Assembly (NCBI RefSeq): GCF_027244095.1
Contig: NC_069657.1
Span: 145,572,857-145,636,856 of the forward strand
Direction: 5' to 3'
DNA: 64,000 bases
DNA from: Hemicordylus capensis
Lineage: Eukaryota; Chordata; Lepidosauria; Squamata; Cordylidae
Shown: in pieces, positions 11,166 to 22,515 of the stretch
How the letters are laid out: each line of letters opens with the position of its first letter
How positions within the stretch are numbered: the stretch's first letter is position 1
The notes under the pieces: generated by a model
What the model saw: only the letters and a program-made list of their open reading frames with translations
The model's database searches: none
Told to the model about the DNA's origin: nothing
Made by a program: the position numbers and the translations under genes

Positions 11166-11579
11166 GTGGCTACTGTTGGCCCTCTGTTTTTCCACTCATT
11201 ATTGGGGGGGGGGGGGGTTAGGGGGGAATCTGGTGTTTGTTTCTCCTCACAGTCTGGCTTTGTCCCCCCACAGCCCTTCAGTTTCTTCCCCAACCATTTA
11301 TTCTGCCCTCTTTTATTTTATTTTATTTACTATACCATGGTCTCTTTTTCTTTGTCAATCTGTACATTCATCTCCTCGCGTTTCATCAAGTGTCCCTCAG
11401 TCTCCATTTCTACTATCTGTAGCCGATTCAGCGGGAGGCCAACCGTTGAGTAACTGCCCCATTTAGTCTCGCACCTGTCAACTGTCTCCTCTGTCACGTG
11501 TCCCCCAACTGGCTCCCTCTCGTGCCCATTCCCATGCCAGGCCCTTGAGTTTGTTTGTCCCCCCCCCTTGCGTGGCCTT

Positions 11580-12230
11580 ACCCCCTGTGCTCTGCCTTTC
11601 CTTTCTTTTTCTGGTGCAGCTGGGTCCTGTGACTGTGCTGCCATGCCCAGCCTCTCCGCCACCTTGCAGCTGCTAACCCCTGGGTGCAGCCAGGTCCAGT
11701 GGCTCTGTCTTGCCCCACTGTCCGCCGCCTCATTGCAGCTGGGCCCTGCGGCTCTCTCTCACCCTAGCCCAGCTCACTGCAGGCTGGACCCGGCCTCTCC
11801 ACCTTATTGCCACGGCTGGCCTCTCCGCCACCTTGCCACTGCTGGGTCAAGCCAGTAGCTCTCTGCCTCACTGCAGCTGGGCCTGCCATTTCACCCAGCA
11901 CAGCACGGCCTTTTCACCCAGCACAGCGGCATAGCCTCTCTGCCACCTTGCTGCTGCCAGGTCCAGCCAGCGGCACTCTGCCTCACCACGGCCGGGTCTG
12001 GCATTTCACGTGGCCGGGCCTGCCACTGCAGCTTGGCTCCGTGGCTGCCAGCCAGGCCCGTGACCGCTGCCGCTTGCCTCTGCAGCCACCGGGCTTGCTG
12101 CCACCGGCCTCCGTGGCCACTGGGCCCGCTGTTGCTTGTCTTCACGGCCGCCAGGCCCACCGCCACCACTTGCCTCTGCGGCCAGACCCCCGCCACCTCT
12201 GGCCTCCCCAGCCATGTCCGCCGACACCTC
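11580..12230 (+). repeat. GC-rich degenerate tandem repeat
   Basis: Repeated variants of CTCTCCGCCACCTTGC, CAGCTGGGCC and GGCCGCCAGGCCC-type blocks. Open frames of 96-170 codons on both strands are low-complexity Pro/Ala/His/Gly-rich readings with no domain and no splice logic, so I do not call a gene. Confidence 0.5.
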
Positions 12231-12319
12231 TGGTCTCCTGGGTGTGCCGGCGCCCAGCCAATCAGCTGGGAGCCGGGACGCACATTCTAAAGGCACACCC
12301 AGGAGAAATAAATATATAG

Positions 12320-12362
12320 GTTACTTGCTATTGAGATGAGTTGCAGAGGAGAACTACCTCCA
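12320..12362. repeat. 43-bp direct repeat, right copy
   Basis: Partner of 6220-6262 with 42 of 43 bases identical. It directly abuts the right-hand terminus of the GC-rich block (TATATAG at 12313-12319). Confidence 0.7.
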
Positions 12363-12689
12363 GTTTTAAATTACTGAGTTAAGTCACTTGCGTGACTGTC
12401 CCCCCCCCCCCCCGCCCAGCCAAATTTATCTCCCAAATTAGGAATGAGAGCATGTAAGTTAAGAGTCTCTACCATGGCAGCAATCCATAATTAGTGTTGC
12501 TATGCCAAACTCTTTCTGTGCACATGTTCCTGAGAAGCAACAACACAATGATGCACACAGACTTGTTGAGCATGCCCAGAGCACCACTGACTACTGTTAC
12601 TGGGATGCCATGGAAATGATAGTTGCCCCTCAGAAAATGTTGGCAGTTCACTGAATGCCGAAATGCTGAAACCAAAATATAGTCTTCTG

Positions 12690-13015
12690 CTATTGATTGA
12701 TTGATTGTAAAGATGGCCTGGCCACCTTGCAATGAAAATATTTCCAGGGCAGCTTACAAGTTAAAATACAATGACAATAAAATACAATGAAAATAAAAAG
12801 CCTTTGCCAAGCACTGAAACAACATCAAAATAGGCGACAGGTAAGCCTCCTGGGGAGAGCAGTCCACAAAGAGTGCACCCCATTGAGAAGCCCCTCTTCT
12901 CTCAGAAAGCTGGGGCACCTGGAGAAGAATTCTCCTCAGGAAGATGACTACAGTATAAACAGGATGATGATGGAGAAGGTGGACTGGGAGCACATCCACC
13001 TGTTTAAGTGCTGAC
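12690..13015 (-). mobile_element. L2-like LINE 3' fragment
   Basis: Read on the minus strand this has the end of a LINE: a segment like the ORF2 C-terminus (AGAGAAGAGGGGCTTCTCAA, GCTCTCCCCAGGAGG) and then an AT-rich tail with ATTTTATTG and CAATCAATCAAT. It is too diverged for a firm clade. Confidence 0.35.
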
Positions 13016-13829
13016 CAGATATGTTCCCATTTCTGTTAACAGAACTGTTCTGGAGTGCCGGCGGAATTCCCCAAGACTACTTTTGGGTTTTTGTGGGGAA
13101 TTAACAAGACTATTGTGAACAGTCAGTTACAGAATAAATTTTTTCAAAGTTTTGGTCTGGAAATAATGAGAGAGATAGAGATATGGTACAACAAGTTTTA
13201 TTTAGGGAATTAGGGGTACAGGAAGAGAAAAAGTGATTAAGCAGGCATGGGGGCTATAAAATATTAACTAATAGTGCTAATCTGGAATCTCACAAAGAGG
13301 TCTTTTAGCTTACAGTTCAAATTATTACTGAATCAGCTCAGGGCTGGCTAGAGAAAGACCTGAAGAGCAGCTTCAGGCTTAAAGAGAAAAGAGAAGGGTT
13401 GAGGAAATTTAGGAAGATAGGCAATTAGTATTACTGATCCACGATCCAGTGGTGTGTCTGTCATGCTTGCAGGTAGCGTGCGTTGGTGCTTGCAGGGACA
13501 AGGCAGGAAGGCAGGGAAAAGAAGAGGCAAGTGTGCCACTCGCAAGCCAGGAAACCAGGATAGCATCTGGTTCCAAGAAAAGTCCAAAGGTGGTTGGGTC
13601 TCTAGGGTCCCATTCTTTAGGGACGTCAAGCATGGTGTGCTGTTTGGGTCTAGAGAAAGGACCAAACTAGAGGCTGGGATCCAAGCTGGAATCAAGGCTG
13701 AAGCAAAAGCTGTAGCTGATGGTATAGCTATAGCCAGAGCATAACATTTGTTGTCATTTGGGCTAGAAATGGGCAAAACCATGCCTTCAGGCTATATACA
13801 GATCACACCTCCTTGCTCTTGGGACTGAC

Positions 13830-15540
13830 ATCCATGGTGGACAAAATAATTCATATTGCTTCATTTGATCACTGGTAGGTATGATCTTGATGAACAATAA
13901 GGTGAAATGGTTTGAACAAGTTGTATGGTCTGGCGTGAATGGGCGAGCTCAAAACTTATCTTGCACACCAGGAAGAACTTCCAGGTGAGGAGATAATGAT
14001 TCTTTTGAGACCAACAACTTTTCCTTCTGGTCTGTGCCAGGCCATTAGTGCAGTGATAGTGGGGTGGTAGTGCTCAACCTTATCATTGCAGTCGCTTGTA
14101 CTGACCTTTGGTAATAGTTGCCCCATGTTTGCCTGTGCTAAGCTATCAACTTGAGAGTTTTGCCAAATATGGACATGTGCAGAGTTCATGGTCCTGTGAG
14201 CTCATAGCCAAGATGGAGACTGCAAGCCTGCAGTTCCAAATCACAAAGTGGAGTACTGTTTGCAGCCCCTAAACAGATGGTTCTAACAACAATGCCTGGT
14301 CCCTGTTAGCAATCTAGTGGCTACATTGTGAAGGAATCACAATTTCCAAACAGTCTTGAAAAGCAGTTCCATTTACAGCACATTACAATCATGTAATCTG
14401 GAGGCCGCTAGGGCATGGATAACAGTGGTTAAATATCCTTGCCCAGAAGAGACAATTGGCACACCAGATGCAAAGGGTGGAAGGTGCTCTGTGCAATAAA
14501 TGCCTCCAATGACAAATCTAGGAGCGCCCCACATTGCAAACCTGATCCTTTGGAGAGAGTGCAGTCCCACCTTTATACATATATCACCACCACATCAAGT
14601 CAGGCTTCAATTTATCCTGCTTTTTAGCACAGTGAACTGGCTCAAATCAACCACTTTCTTTGCTTGGCACAGCCCATCTTAGTATCGACAGGCTAGGGCT
14701 ATGCCAGTAGGACTTCATGAGCACCTTAGTGTCTTTGCAGGACCATTTATCTCCCACCACAGAACAACTGCTATAGGAATGAGGCTCTAATCAGCATCAC
14801 ATCAAGCAGCAGGGACTCCTCCTCACCATGAATACTACCAGCTGGGCTCCTCAGAGTGGGTATTCATGCCACAAGCTGCAAAGGAAGATTTCAGAATATA
14901 GTTAAACTGTGAGGAATCCAGATTTGGCAACTTGCATGCCCTCTTCGCATGTCAAGCAGCTGGAGTTGGACTAGGCTCTCTTTACTGCCACAGTAGGGGC
15001 ATCTCAGTGGACACAATTTTACAGTTAACTAAAGGAAATGATCCATCTGGAGGCAGACTGTCCCACGGCTCTCAGCTTTCAAGGCCAGGAAGCTTCTGGC
15101 TGGAGGGTGGGCAAGGGGAAAATGAACACAACAAAGGGAAACACAAGAAGGGAAGTAGAGGAAGAAGGAAAATGGCAACTATTTCTGTTTATCTACATTT
15201 CCATTTGATACGTTTCAGCCCTTTCAAAATTCCCATTATCTCTCTACTGTTATGTGATGATGGGTTTGGAAGCACAAAGTCCTGTAGCAATGGTGGACCT
15301 AGGGACTTGACTAGTGCCTATATAAGAGTCCACTGGGAGGCCACATGTAAGCCCCTCTGAGCTTTCTGAAGGAAGGCAGATATAATGTAGCATAGTGAGT
15401 ATTCATACTGTATCTATAATAAATGAAAGAATAAAGCTCCAGGGCTCAATTATACTACAAATAGGGTGGGGATAATGCATTGGGTTGCAACATCGGCAAA
15501 GACAGAGATGGAGCAAAGAAATGAGATTAGGGGGCAGGGG
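13830..15540. other. Intergenic, no supported gene
   Basis: Mixed-composition DNA without recognised repeats or coding signal. Short frames such as 14932-15360 lack motifs and splice context. Confidence 0.4.
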
Positions 15541-15779
15541 GTGACAGGCAGACCTCAACGGCATAGTTTGTGATGATGTTGTAACAATGTATTCTTGGCA
15601 AATGGCTGATTTAAGCCCAGCCTTTGTCTCAGAGCAAGTCCACATGGGGGAAAGAAAAATGCTGATTCATTCCCTCCATGTCTGCTCAACAAAGGCTTTA
15701 AAACTTAACCATTTCTTGGTAGAAAATCCGCTGCCACCACACCCTATTTTACAGGGTTTCCCTCCTCCCTGGATTTGAG

Positions 15780-16679
15780 TGAGTGTCCAGCGAGACCCTC
15801 TTCCTCTTTACCAAATGGAAAAATACAAAAACCTCCCATGTGTAGCCTACACATGAGGAGAAAAACTTGGTAGGTTGCTGAACAATTAACCTTGAGGCAT
15901 GTCTGTACCAGAGTAAAACCCCTTTTTCCTGAGTTAAAAATCCACTCAGAGGCAGGTGAAATTACAAAGCATAAAAAAAGGAAACTATTCAAAAGACTAT
16001 AGACTGCTTCAGTCTGAGGCTCAAGCAGCTTCTGTTACAAGAAAAAGAAACACTCAGTCCTTTACTAGATTACTTCCAAAAAGCACTCTGGATGGTTTGT
16101 TTGGAGTGGTTTAAAAAGTGGGTTTTTAAAATATTAAGTGGGCTTTAAAAATCGTGGTTACTCAGTTGCATAGAACAAAAATGCAAGAAAATACAAAAGC
16201 CGTGTTGGAAAGAAAGAGTTCCCCATGTTGGAAAGAAAGGGTTCAGGCTAGCATTGCTCTTAGCTTGTTACGTTACAGATAAAAACACAATAAACCAGTT
16301 GTAAGGACTTGCAAAGCACTACAATAAAGAAATCTGACGCCAGCTACCTAACACATGGTTCCCTGCTTAAACTCTTCTCTGAAGCCAAGCCATGGCTTCT
16401 TCCCTGAACTAATCAAAACCATGGTAGAGACTTCAGGCCCCTGCAGAGTTCCTGGTTGCTGCCATGGCTTGGCCAGCCAACCTGTTGCTTCCCCTGCCTG
16501 GCTCCAACTGCACAAGAACAATGATCCCCTTCACTTCCTGCCATTAGGCCCTGTAGGTTCCAGTCACCATGTGCTGAGTGGCTGATGCCCAGAGGTCACT
16601 GCCTGACGGACAGGACAGGGTTCACTTCCAGTTCACTCTTTAGGGGAAAAGGAAAAGCTGTTCCTGACTGATCACAATA
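15780..16679. other. Intergenic, nothing recognised
   Basis: No repeat family, gene or RNA could be supported in this stretch. Confidence 0.4.
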
Positions 16680-17190
16680 GATGTCATCCACCCCGATTCA
16701 AGATGGCGGACGTGTAAACCTTTGAGGTGCAAGTGGGCTAGCTTGTGAACCACTTAACCAATTTGAACCAAATTTGCTGTAGCTGTAGGGACATATAGGG
16801 ACACCTCAATGGTGTAGTTTGTGATGATGTCATCTACCTCAATCCAAGAAGGCAGTTATGCAGACGTTTGAGGCACAAGTGGGCTAACTTGTGGATTGTC
16901 TAACTGATTTGAACCAAGTTAGGTACAGTTGTAGTGAGTGACACACAGGGACACTTCAGTGGTGTAGTTTGTAATGATGTCATCCACCTTGATTCAAGAT
17001 GGCGGAACCATAAACTTTTGAGGTGCAAGTGAGCTAACTTGTGAACATAGGAACATAGGAAGCTGCCATATACTAAGTCAGACCATTGATCTATCTTAAC
17101 TGATTTGAATCAAATTTGCTACAGCTGTAGGGACACATAGGGACACCTCAATGGCATAGTTTGTGATGATGTCATCAATGGCAGGGCTTT
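16680..17190 (+). repeat. Tandem repeat, 146-150-bp unit
   Basis: Units begin GATGTCATC at 16680, 16826, 16976 and 17168. Each continues with TTCAAGATGGCGGA-like, TTTGAGGTGCAAGTGGGCTA-like, TGATTTGAACCAA and TAGGGACACCTCAATGGTGT-like blocks. Spacings are 146 and 150 bp. The third is 192 bp because a 5S-SINE fragment of about 45-50 bp sits within it. A lone relic of the unit end (CATAGTTTGTGATGATGTTG) lies near 15561-15580, so the array was once longer or is part of a larger transposon. Confidence 0.7.
17045..17095 (-). mobile_element. 5S-SINE 3'-tail fragment
   Basis: AGCTGCCATATACTAAGTC and CAGACCATTGATCTAT correspond to the 3' tail of the 5S-derived SINE read backwards. It interrupts the third unit of the 147-bp array between GTGAA and AACTGATTTGAA. 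Confidence 0.6.
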
Positions 17191-17758
17191 AAAATGCCAC
17201 CTCCCCCCCCCGGTATCACCCCACAATGCCCAAAGTAAAGAAGCAACATCACAACAAGCAATAGCTAGCTAGCCTTTCAATAACTAATGGTCTAGAGAAG
17301 TCACATGGTGTCAGGATTATGCATTTCCCCAAGGCATTATTTGGGGGAGGGGATGGCCACCCCCATAACTATAGGGGCTACCATTTTCTTCCCAGTGATG
17401 CCCTGGGAAATGCCCCGGCTGTATGTTGCAGTGCACAGGCAAACATGGAAATTGTAGGCATGTGACTACATTAATAAAAGATATTGCCACTCCAATCTGA
17501 TGCCTCTTTTTGTATGACACCCAGGGCAGGCACCCATTTGACTCTTTCATTCTGGTACTGTATCACGACTCACTGAAGTTAAAACCATGGCAGGATACCT
17601 CTTTTATACCACCTTCATTTAGCTATGCAAGCAGCAAACATGTTCTTCCTCCAATATTAATCAAAAGAAACATTTTTCTCTGGTGCTGCATATGTACAAA
17701 TTCAACATGCAGCCTAGAGAAGAAGGCACAGGCAGGAATACCACAGGACTCTTGCAAG

Positions 17759-18340
17759 TAGGGTTGCCAACATTCCACTGCCTGAGTAAGGTACAGGAGG
17801 AGGGGAATATGCGGAGTAATTAGGAGCCTGGGTGCTGTATGTGTTTTTACCACTTACAACTTAAACTACAGACATGTAAGTTTCGACTTAGATTGCTTCT
17901 GCTCTGCTTATTGATATGACCATGGTTAGCCAAACTGGCTAACAAAATCATTTTGTTTTCTAGAAAGAGAAGCATTGTTAGCCAGTAAAAATAGGTTTCA
18001 CACACGAGCACTATCTAGTAGTCATTGCTTGCATGGTTTTCATGATCGTGTTACCTGGATAATGCTAAGTCAGCCAATAATCGATGGCTGTTAATGTCCC
18101 CAATATGGGACTGTTGGCACCCTAGGCCTACAGCCCATCAGAACCACAGAGTACTCTGGTAGGAAGTGAGAAGGGAAAGGAGTTGGAGCTCATTAATTAT
18201 TTCATTATTAGTGAAAATAACTGGTTTGATCTGAGCCATAGGTTCTTCCCATTAGCTGAAAATAAGGGACAAATGGGGATGGACAATTTTGGGTTGAAAT
18301 AAGGGACATCCCTGCTAATAAGGAAATGTTGATAACCCTA
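17759..18340. mobile_element. Non-autonomous hAT transposon, 582 bp
   Basis: Flanked by a perfect 8-bp target duplication CTTGCAAG (17751-17758 and 18341-18348). Terminal inverted repeats are TAGGGTTGCCAACATTCC on the left and, reversed, TAGGGTTATCAACATTTCC on the right. The 8-bp duplication and TAGGG ends are typical of hAT. There is no coding capacity. The target site CTTGCAAG is itself palindromic. Confidence 0.85.
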
Positions 18341-18569
18341 CTTGCAAGTCACACACACATATGGGGTAGCTGATGGGCAGGTACTATGCCATGACTGGCA
18401 GCAGGCAAACATAGGAAGATCTACACTGCGAGCACTCTTCATCCCTCTGGTAATACTCACCATGAGGTGGGCTTTCTCCTTGGAGGGCAGGTGGGAGCAT
18501 CTCCCCCCCCCCGCCTTCCTATTCACTGTGTAGCTCATTGTTAGGATAGGTCTTTACTATCTCAAATGT

Positions 18570-18795
18570 ACTTAACCTAATAAATCTTATTTACATCAAC
18601 AACAAAATATTTATATACCACTTTTAAACAAAAGGTTCCAAAACTGTTTACAAAAAAGAAACATAAGATAGACACCAGCAACAGTCACTGGAGAGACTGT
18701 GCTGGGAGTGGATAGGGCCAGTTACTCTCCCCCTGCTAAATAAAGAGAATCGCCATGTTAAAAAGGTGCCTCTTTACCCAGTTAGCAGGGGTACA
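18570..18795 (-). mobile_element. L2-type 3'-end repeat
   Basis: Reverse-oriented copy of the repeat at 5200-5490. ACAGTCACTGGAGAGACTGT, GGGCCAGTTACTCTCCCCCT and AAGGTGCCTCTTTACCCAG are visible on the plus strand. Confidence 0.6.
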
Positions 18796-19500
18796 TTTAC
18801 TTTATACTGCACCACAATCTCCATGCTTGTTCTTGACTAATTGCAGCAAAAAGGCTCTGCACTACTTCGTAACTGGAGTGGGCAGCTTCCTCTTGGTGCT
18901 TTGCTCAGCAATCACAAATTCCAGCAAGAGAAGCAGGAGACTTTTAGACAAGCTGCTGACTTGCCAGCCGAAACCATTGGACCTGATCCCCACTTCTTTC
19001 AGAATTTCGCAGTTTCTAAACAGAGAGGTGTCTGGGCTCACTCCTATCTGGAAACTCTGCCCCACCTTCAGTTATGTGAAAAAGCCAGAGTACTGGGGAG
19101 GAAATTGTCCTCTGCTGCACATGTTCAGATTACAAATTCAATCAGTTGTTCTAGGACTGAGCAGTGACACTGCTTTGGAGATTCTGGGGCTGAGCCCAGG
19201 ACAGCTCAAAGCCCCCTTCTTCAACTAGGAGACATTCCGGCTGTAAAAGAACGGGCAAAATACCACTTCGTCCCCATCCGGGCTCTACTTGAACATGGCT
19301 GTTCTTATGCAGCCATGAAAAGAGTGTGGGATGACTGACTACTCGCTGTCTCTCCTGCTTTTTAGGTTCCTCAACTGGCTCTAACCATTAGTGCACCTTT
19401 CCAATCATTTCAGAGAACCAGGAGTGGATCAAAAGTAAACCACCACCACCCCCAACTTCCTCTCATCCCCCTCAACACTCCTGGGTTGTAACATAACCCT
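18796..19500. other. Unassigned unique-looking DNA
   Basis: Contains a frame at 18755-19228 (157 codons) that begins in the neighbouring L2-type repeat and has no motif I recognise. I do not call it a gene. It precedes an X-box and G-rich segment at 19555-19640. Confidence 0.3.
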
Positions 19501-19554
19501 AGGTAGTCTGACCATGCAATGACTGGAAAGAGACAGCAGAGGGCGAGGGAGCCA

Positions 19555-19568
19555 GTTACCTAGGCAAC
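19555..19568. promoter_or_regulatory. RFX X-box palindrome
   Basis: GTTACC-TA-GGCAAC fits the symmetric RFX-factor X-box (GTTRCC, 1-3 bases, GGYAAC) without mismatch. It lies in a locally GC-rich stretch about 25 bp upstream of a G-quadruplex-like run. No gene start is recognised beside it, so function is inferred from sequence only; a chance match is possible. Confidence 0.4.
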
Positions 19569-19590
19569 CATGAAGCAGTTAAACTGAAGC

Positions 19591-19616
19591 TCGGGAGGGA
19601 GGGAGGGGGAGGGACT
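19591..19616 (+). other. G-quadruplex-forming run
   Basis: Five G-runs of three or more spaced by single A bases (GGGAGGGAGGGAGGGGGAGG), followed by GAGGAGGAGG. This is a textbook intramolecular quadruplex pattern on the plus strand. Confidence 0.6.
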
Positions 19617-19814
19617 GAGGAGGCTCCAAGGAGGAGGAGGTCAGAGTTATGGAGGAGGGACAGTGGCTCTGAACATTTCTGGATTGCATTTGTGGATGCA
19701 ACTCATCTGGCCCTGGAAGCCTAAATTCATTTAAAGTAACTAAGTCTTCTCTTACCTTTACCTCTTTTGAGTTGACTTTCCCTCCTTGCAGCTGTTGCCA
19801 GGTTGGGCCACGTT

Positions 19815-20036
19815 TGCCTTGTAGGAGAAAACGGATTGTGCAAAACAGGAGTTCAGTTCGAATCCCCGCTGGTACTATATTGGGCAGCAGCGATATAGGA
19901 AGATGCTGAAAGGCATCGTCTCAGACTGCGTGGGAGGAGGCAATGGTCAACCCCTCCTGTGTTCTACCAAAAGGAAACCACAGGGCTCTGTGGGCGCCAG
20001 GAGTCGGAATGGACTTGACAGCACACTTTACCTTTA
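19815..20036 (+). mobile_element. Sauria-type SINE with BovB tail
   Basis: A tRNA-like head holds a B-box (AGTTCGAATCCCC, about 19854-19866). A central part runs GATATAGGAAGATGCTGAAAG, and the 3' end reads GCCAGGAGTCGGAATGGACT then CAGCACACTTTACCTTTA. That tail is the one shared by RTE-BovB LINEs and squamate Sauria SINEs, which use BovB machinery to move. The 5' boundary is approximate because the A-box region has decayed. Confidence 0.75.
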
Positions 20037-20379
20037 GTATCTGTACCTTCTTACTACCATTTCACCATCTTCCCCAAGCAACAGACTTACCACTTCCTTA
20101 ACAAAATCCTTTTGTTTTACACATAACCAGCCCCCTTTTGTCACTGTTGGTATCCCTTACAAACCTCCGCTCATGCTGGACTCTAGCCTTTCTGACAAAA
20201 TCCCTACAGTTTCAGCCTACCCTTTTGTCCTTGGTCATGTTTCTTTATTCAGTTAGTCAGTTTTGCATTGACGTAACACCCCTTATCCTACACCCTAGGG
20301 CAGTATGAAGAATACTAGAAGACTAAAAAGTAAAACAAACAATCTCAGCGATCAATTAAAAACATGCTGTCCTGGCTGG

Positions 20380-20655
20380 CATCTGCTCCTCAGCCTCCAT
20401 TACAGTTTTTAGAAAACAAGAAAAGACGTGGCTCTTCACCCAGGCTTTTATATGAGATCACAGTTTTTATTGCTGCTGCTTTGTGTCTTGTGTGTCATTG
20501 TTTTATATGGGTTTTTAAACTTTTAAATAGAGATATATTATATTTATATTTAATAACTGTAATTTTTGCATTTTAACTGTGCATTGTTTTGATTATATTG
20601 TGAACCGCTTTGGGGTTATTTTAATGAAAAGCAGTATAGAAATAAAAAAGGGAAT
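20380..20655 (+). mobile_element. L2-like LINE 3' end
   Basis: A short reading FLENKKRRGSSPRLLYEI resembles the last codons of squamate L2-type ORF2. It is followed by a T-rich 3' UTR and TGTGAACCGCTTTGGGG, then GCAGTATAGAAATAAA. Confidence 0.5.
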
Positions 20656-20967
20656 ACAAATACAATGGGGCGATTTACACAATTGCCCCAGGCGGGCGGG
20701 GAGGGTGCAGGGGGCAGGCTGCTTTCACCTTCCCCCTGCCCACCAGATGACCAAGCTGGTCATCTTTGGTGCACCTCCTGCATGCCTGCATGGGCAGCCC
20801 TGTTCTCTGCAGGTTCATGAAGCACGGAGCAGGGTGGAGAGATCCAGGGCCGAAACTTGTTCCAGCCTCTGGGAATCCCTCAATGCAACCTGCAGCATGC
20901 GCATTGCATTGGGGATTCCCTCCTTAGACAGGTGCTCTATGTGCCCGTCTCTATTATTCCTCAAAGA

Positions 20968-21200
20968 GCCAGCGTGGTGTAGTGGTTAGAGTGCTGGACT
21001 AGGACTGGGGAGACCCGAGTTCAAATCCCCATTCAGCCATGATGCTAGCTGGGTGACTCTGGGCCAGTCACTTCTCTCTCAGCCTAACCTACTTCACAGG
21101 GTTGTTGTGAAAGAGAAACTAAAGTATGTAGTACACTGCTCTGGGCTCCTTGGAGGAAGAGCGGGATTTAAAATGTAATAATAATAATAAATAATAATAA
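20968..21200 (+). mobile_element. tRNA-derived CORE-like SINE
   Basis: Starts AGCCAGCGTGGTGTAGTGGT (A-box region) with B-box GAGTTCAAATCCCC near 21019. A MIR/CORE-like body follows (CTGGGTGACTCTGGGCCAGT, AACCTACTTCACAGGGTTGT). The tail has GGCTCCTTGGAGGAAGAGCG and AAT units. Relatives: 36124-36358, 42571-42800 and, reversed, 63140-63362. It is a SINE, not a functional tRNA gene, as no acceptor-stem pairing is kept. Confidence 0.75.
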
Positions 21201-21799
21201 TACCCAGTAGCTGGGTTAAAGATGTGAGAACACTCTTAACCTTGGCTAAAAGCCAGGTTCGTTAAGGGGGTTAGGCAGGCGAGGAGTGGAGGCATCTGTG
21301 AGGATCCCACCACTTCTCATAACCAGGCTAACCCTGCCTGGGGCAGCCCAGGTAGGTTAGACTGGTCATGAGAACAGCCTCAACAAATAGTTCTGACTAG
21401 AACTATGAGAGCCTACTTTCCCCTCCTTTTAACGTGACTCTTACCTAGGACCTTCTCACATGTGCTGTGAATTTGGTTTGTATCAGACTGTCAGCACATG
21501 AATTAAATAGCCTTGAGATTATTTTAATGAAAGGTGGTGTACAAATTTAACAATAAAAATAGAGAGTTGCCCATACTTTGAGTGGCTGCCATCTTGAAAC
21601 AACATGATGGGTTAGCAAAACCAAAACCAAAACCAAACGCTTCCCCCTAAATCCCTCCTATCTGCTGTGAAGAACTATACAAATGGACACATAGACATGC
21701 ACATACAGCATATAGTGATCTCATAAGCCTCTTTCCTTTGGAAAATAGACTAAAAACAGACAGCAGTATAAAAACATACAAAAAGAAAGTTGTGGTCAT

Positions 21800-22330
21800 A
21801 GTCCTCAAACTCTCTTGTTAAAAGTCTGAATAAAAAAGGCACTTTTCAACTGCCTGCAAAAAAGTAGAAGAGAGGTGTTAGTACGAATCTCCTCCACAGT
21901 TTGGGAGCAATTACAGAGAAGGCCCTGTCTCATGTGTATGTCTCCACAGGCATTGGCATGAAGAACAGATCTTATCAGGAAGGTAGATGCTGTTGGGAGA
22001 AGTCAGTCCTTAAGGCATCTGGAGCCCAAACTGCTTCGGGCTTTAAAGGAAACAACTAGCACCTCAAATTGCATGTGGAAACAGATTGGCAGCCAGTGGA
22101 ACTCCCTCAGGATTGGTCTAACATGTGCTCTACAAACAGCCCCTGGTAGATATTTGGCTACTAAATTCTGCACTATCTGTTATTTCCACATGCTTTCCAT
22201 AGGCAGCCCCATGTAATGCTCACTGCAATAATATAAAAGAGATGTGACTAAGGCATGGGTGTCAGTGGCCAAATCTGCTGTCTGAAAGAAGGGTTGCAAG
22301 CAGCTGGCACACCAGTTGAAACTATGCAAA
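21800..22330 (-). mobile_element. LINE fragment, L2/RTE-like
   Basis: The plus strand shows phrases common in the antisense of squamate LINE 3' regions: GCAATTACAGAGAAGGCCCT, AGATTGGCAGCCAGTGGAAC and GTCTAACATGTGCTC. The copy is decayed and has no long frame. Clade assignment is tentative. Confidence 0.4.
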
Positions 22331-22515
22331 GGCACTCCTGGCCACGGTAGCTATTTCATTCCTATACATGTTCTTTTTTGCTTTTCAGCTTATCAGAAAG
22401 TGCTTTGTGCAGTCACATGGATTTATTTTTTGTCTCCTGTGAAGAATACACATCCTACTGCACAAAGAATACACATCCTACAGTTTTCCCCTTCCTTGAT
22501 ATTGTAAGTTTCCTC

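Larger units (their letters stand above)
10113..12319. mobile_element. GC-rich block with inverted Helitron-like ends
   Basis: The left end reads CTATTATATTAATTCTCCTG then GGTGTGCC (10121-10148). The right end, reversed, reads CTATATATTTATTTCTCCTG then GGTGTGCC (12292-12319). So about 2.2 kb of low-complexity, GC-rich DNA sits between inverted termini. The right end also carries a large hairpin: CTCCTGGGTGTGCC at 12235-12248 pairs with 12292-12305, enclosing a second stem CCCAGC/GCTGGG (12253-12270). This could be a non-autonomous Helitron relative, or the 5' end of the minus-strand Helitron plus a second copy in the opposite orientation. No gene is supported inside. Confidence 0.5.

Noticed and set aside
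11807-12319. Open frame of 170 codons
   Set aside because: Low-complexity Pro/His/Ala-rich reading in a degenerate GC repeat. Long frames occur on both strands and no domain is present.
13036-13829. Possible minus-strand LTR (TGTCAG start, AATAAA, TTAACA end)
   Set aside because: No second copy in the window, no internal genes and no matching flank duplication. The poly(A)-like signal alone is weak.
18755-19228. Open frame of 157 codons
   Set aside because: It begins in a reversed L2-type repeat and shows no motif, splice pattern or homology that I recognise.
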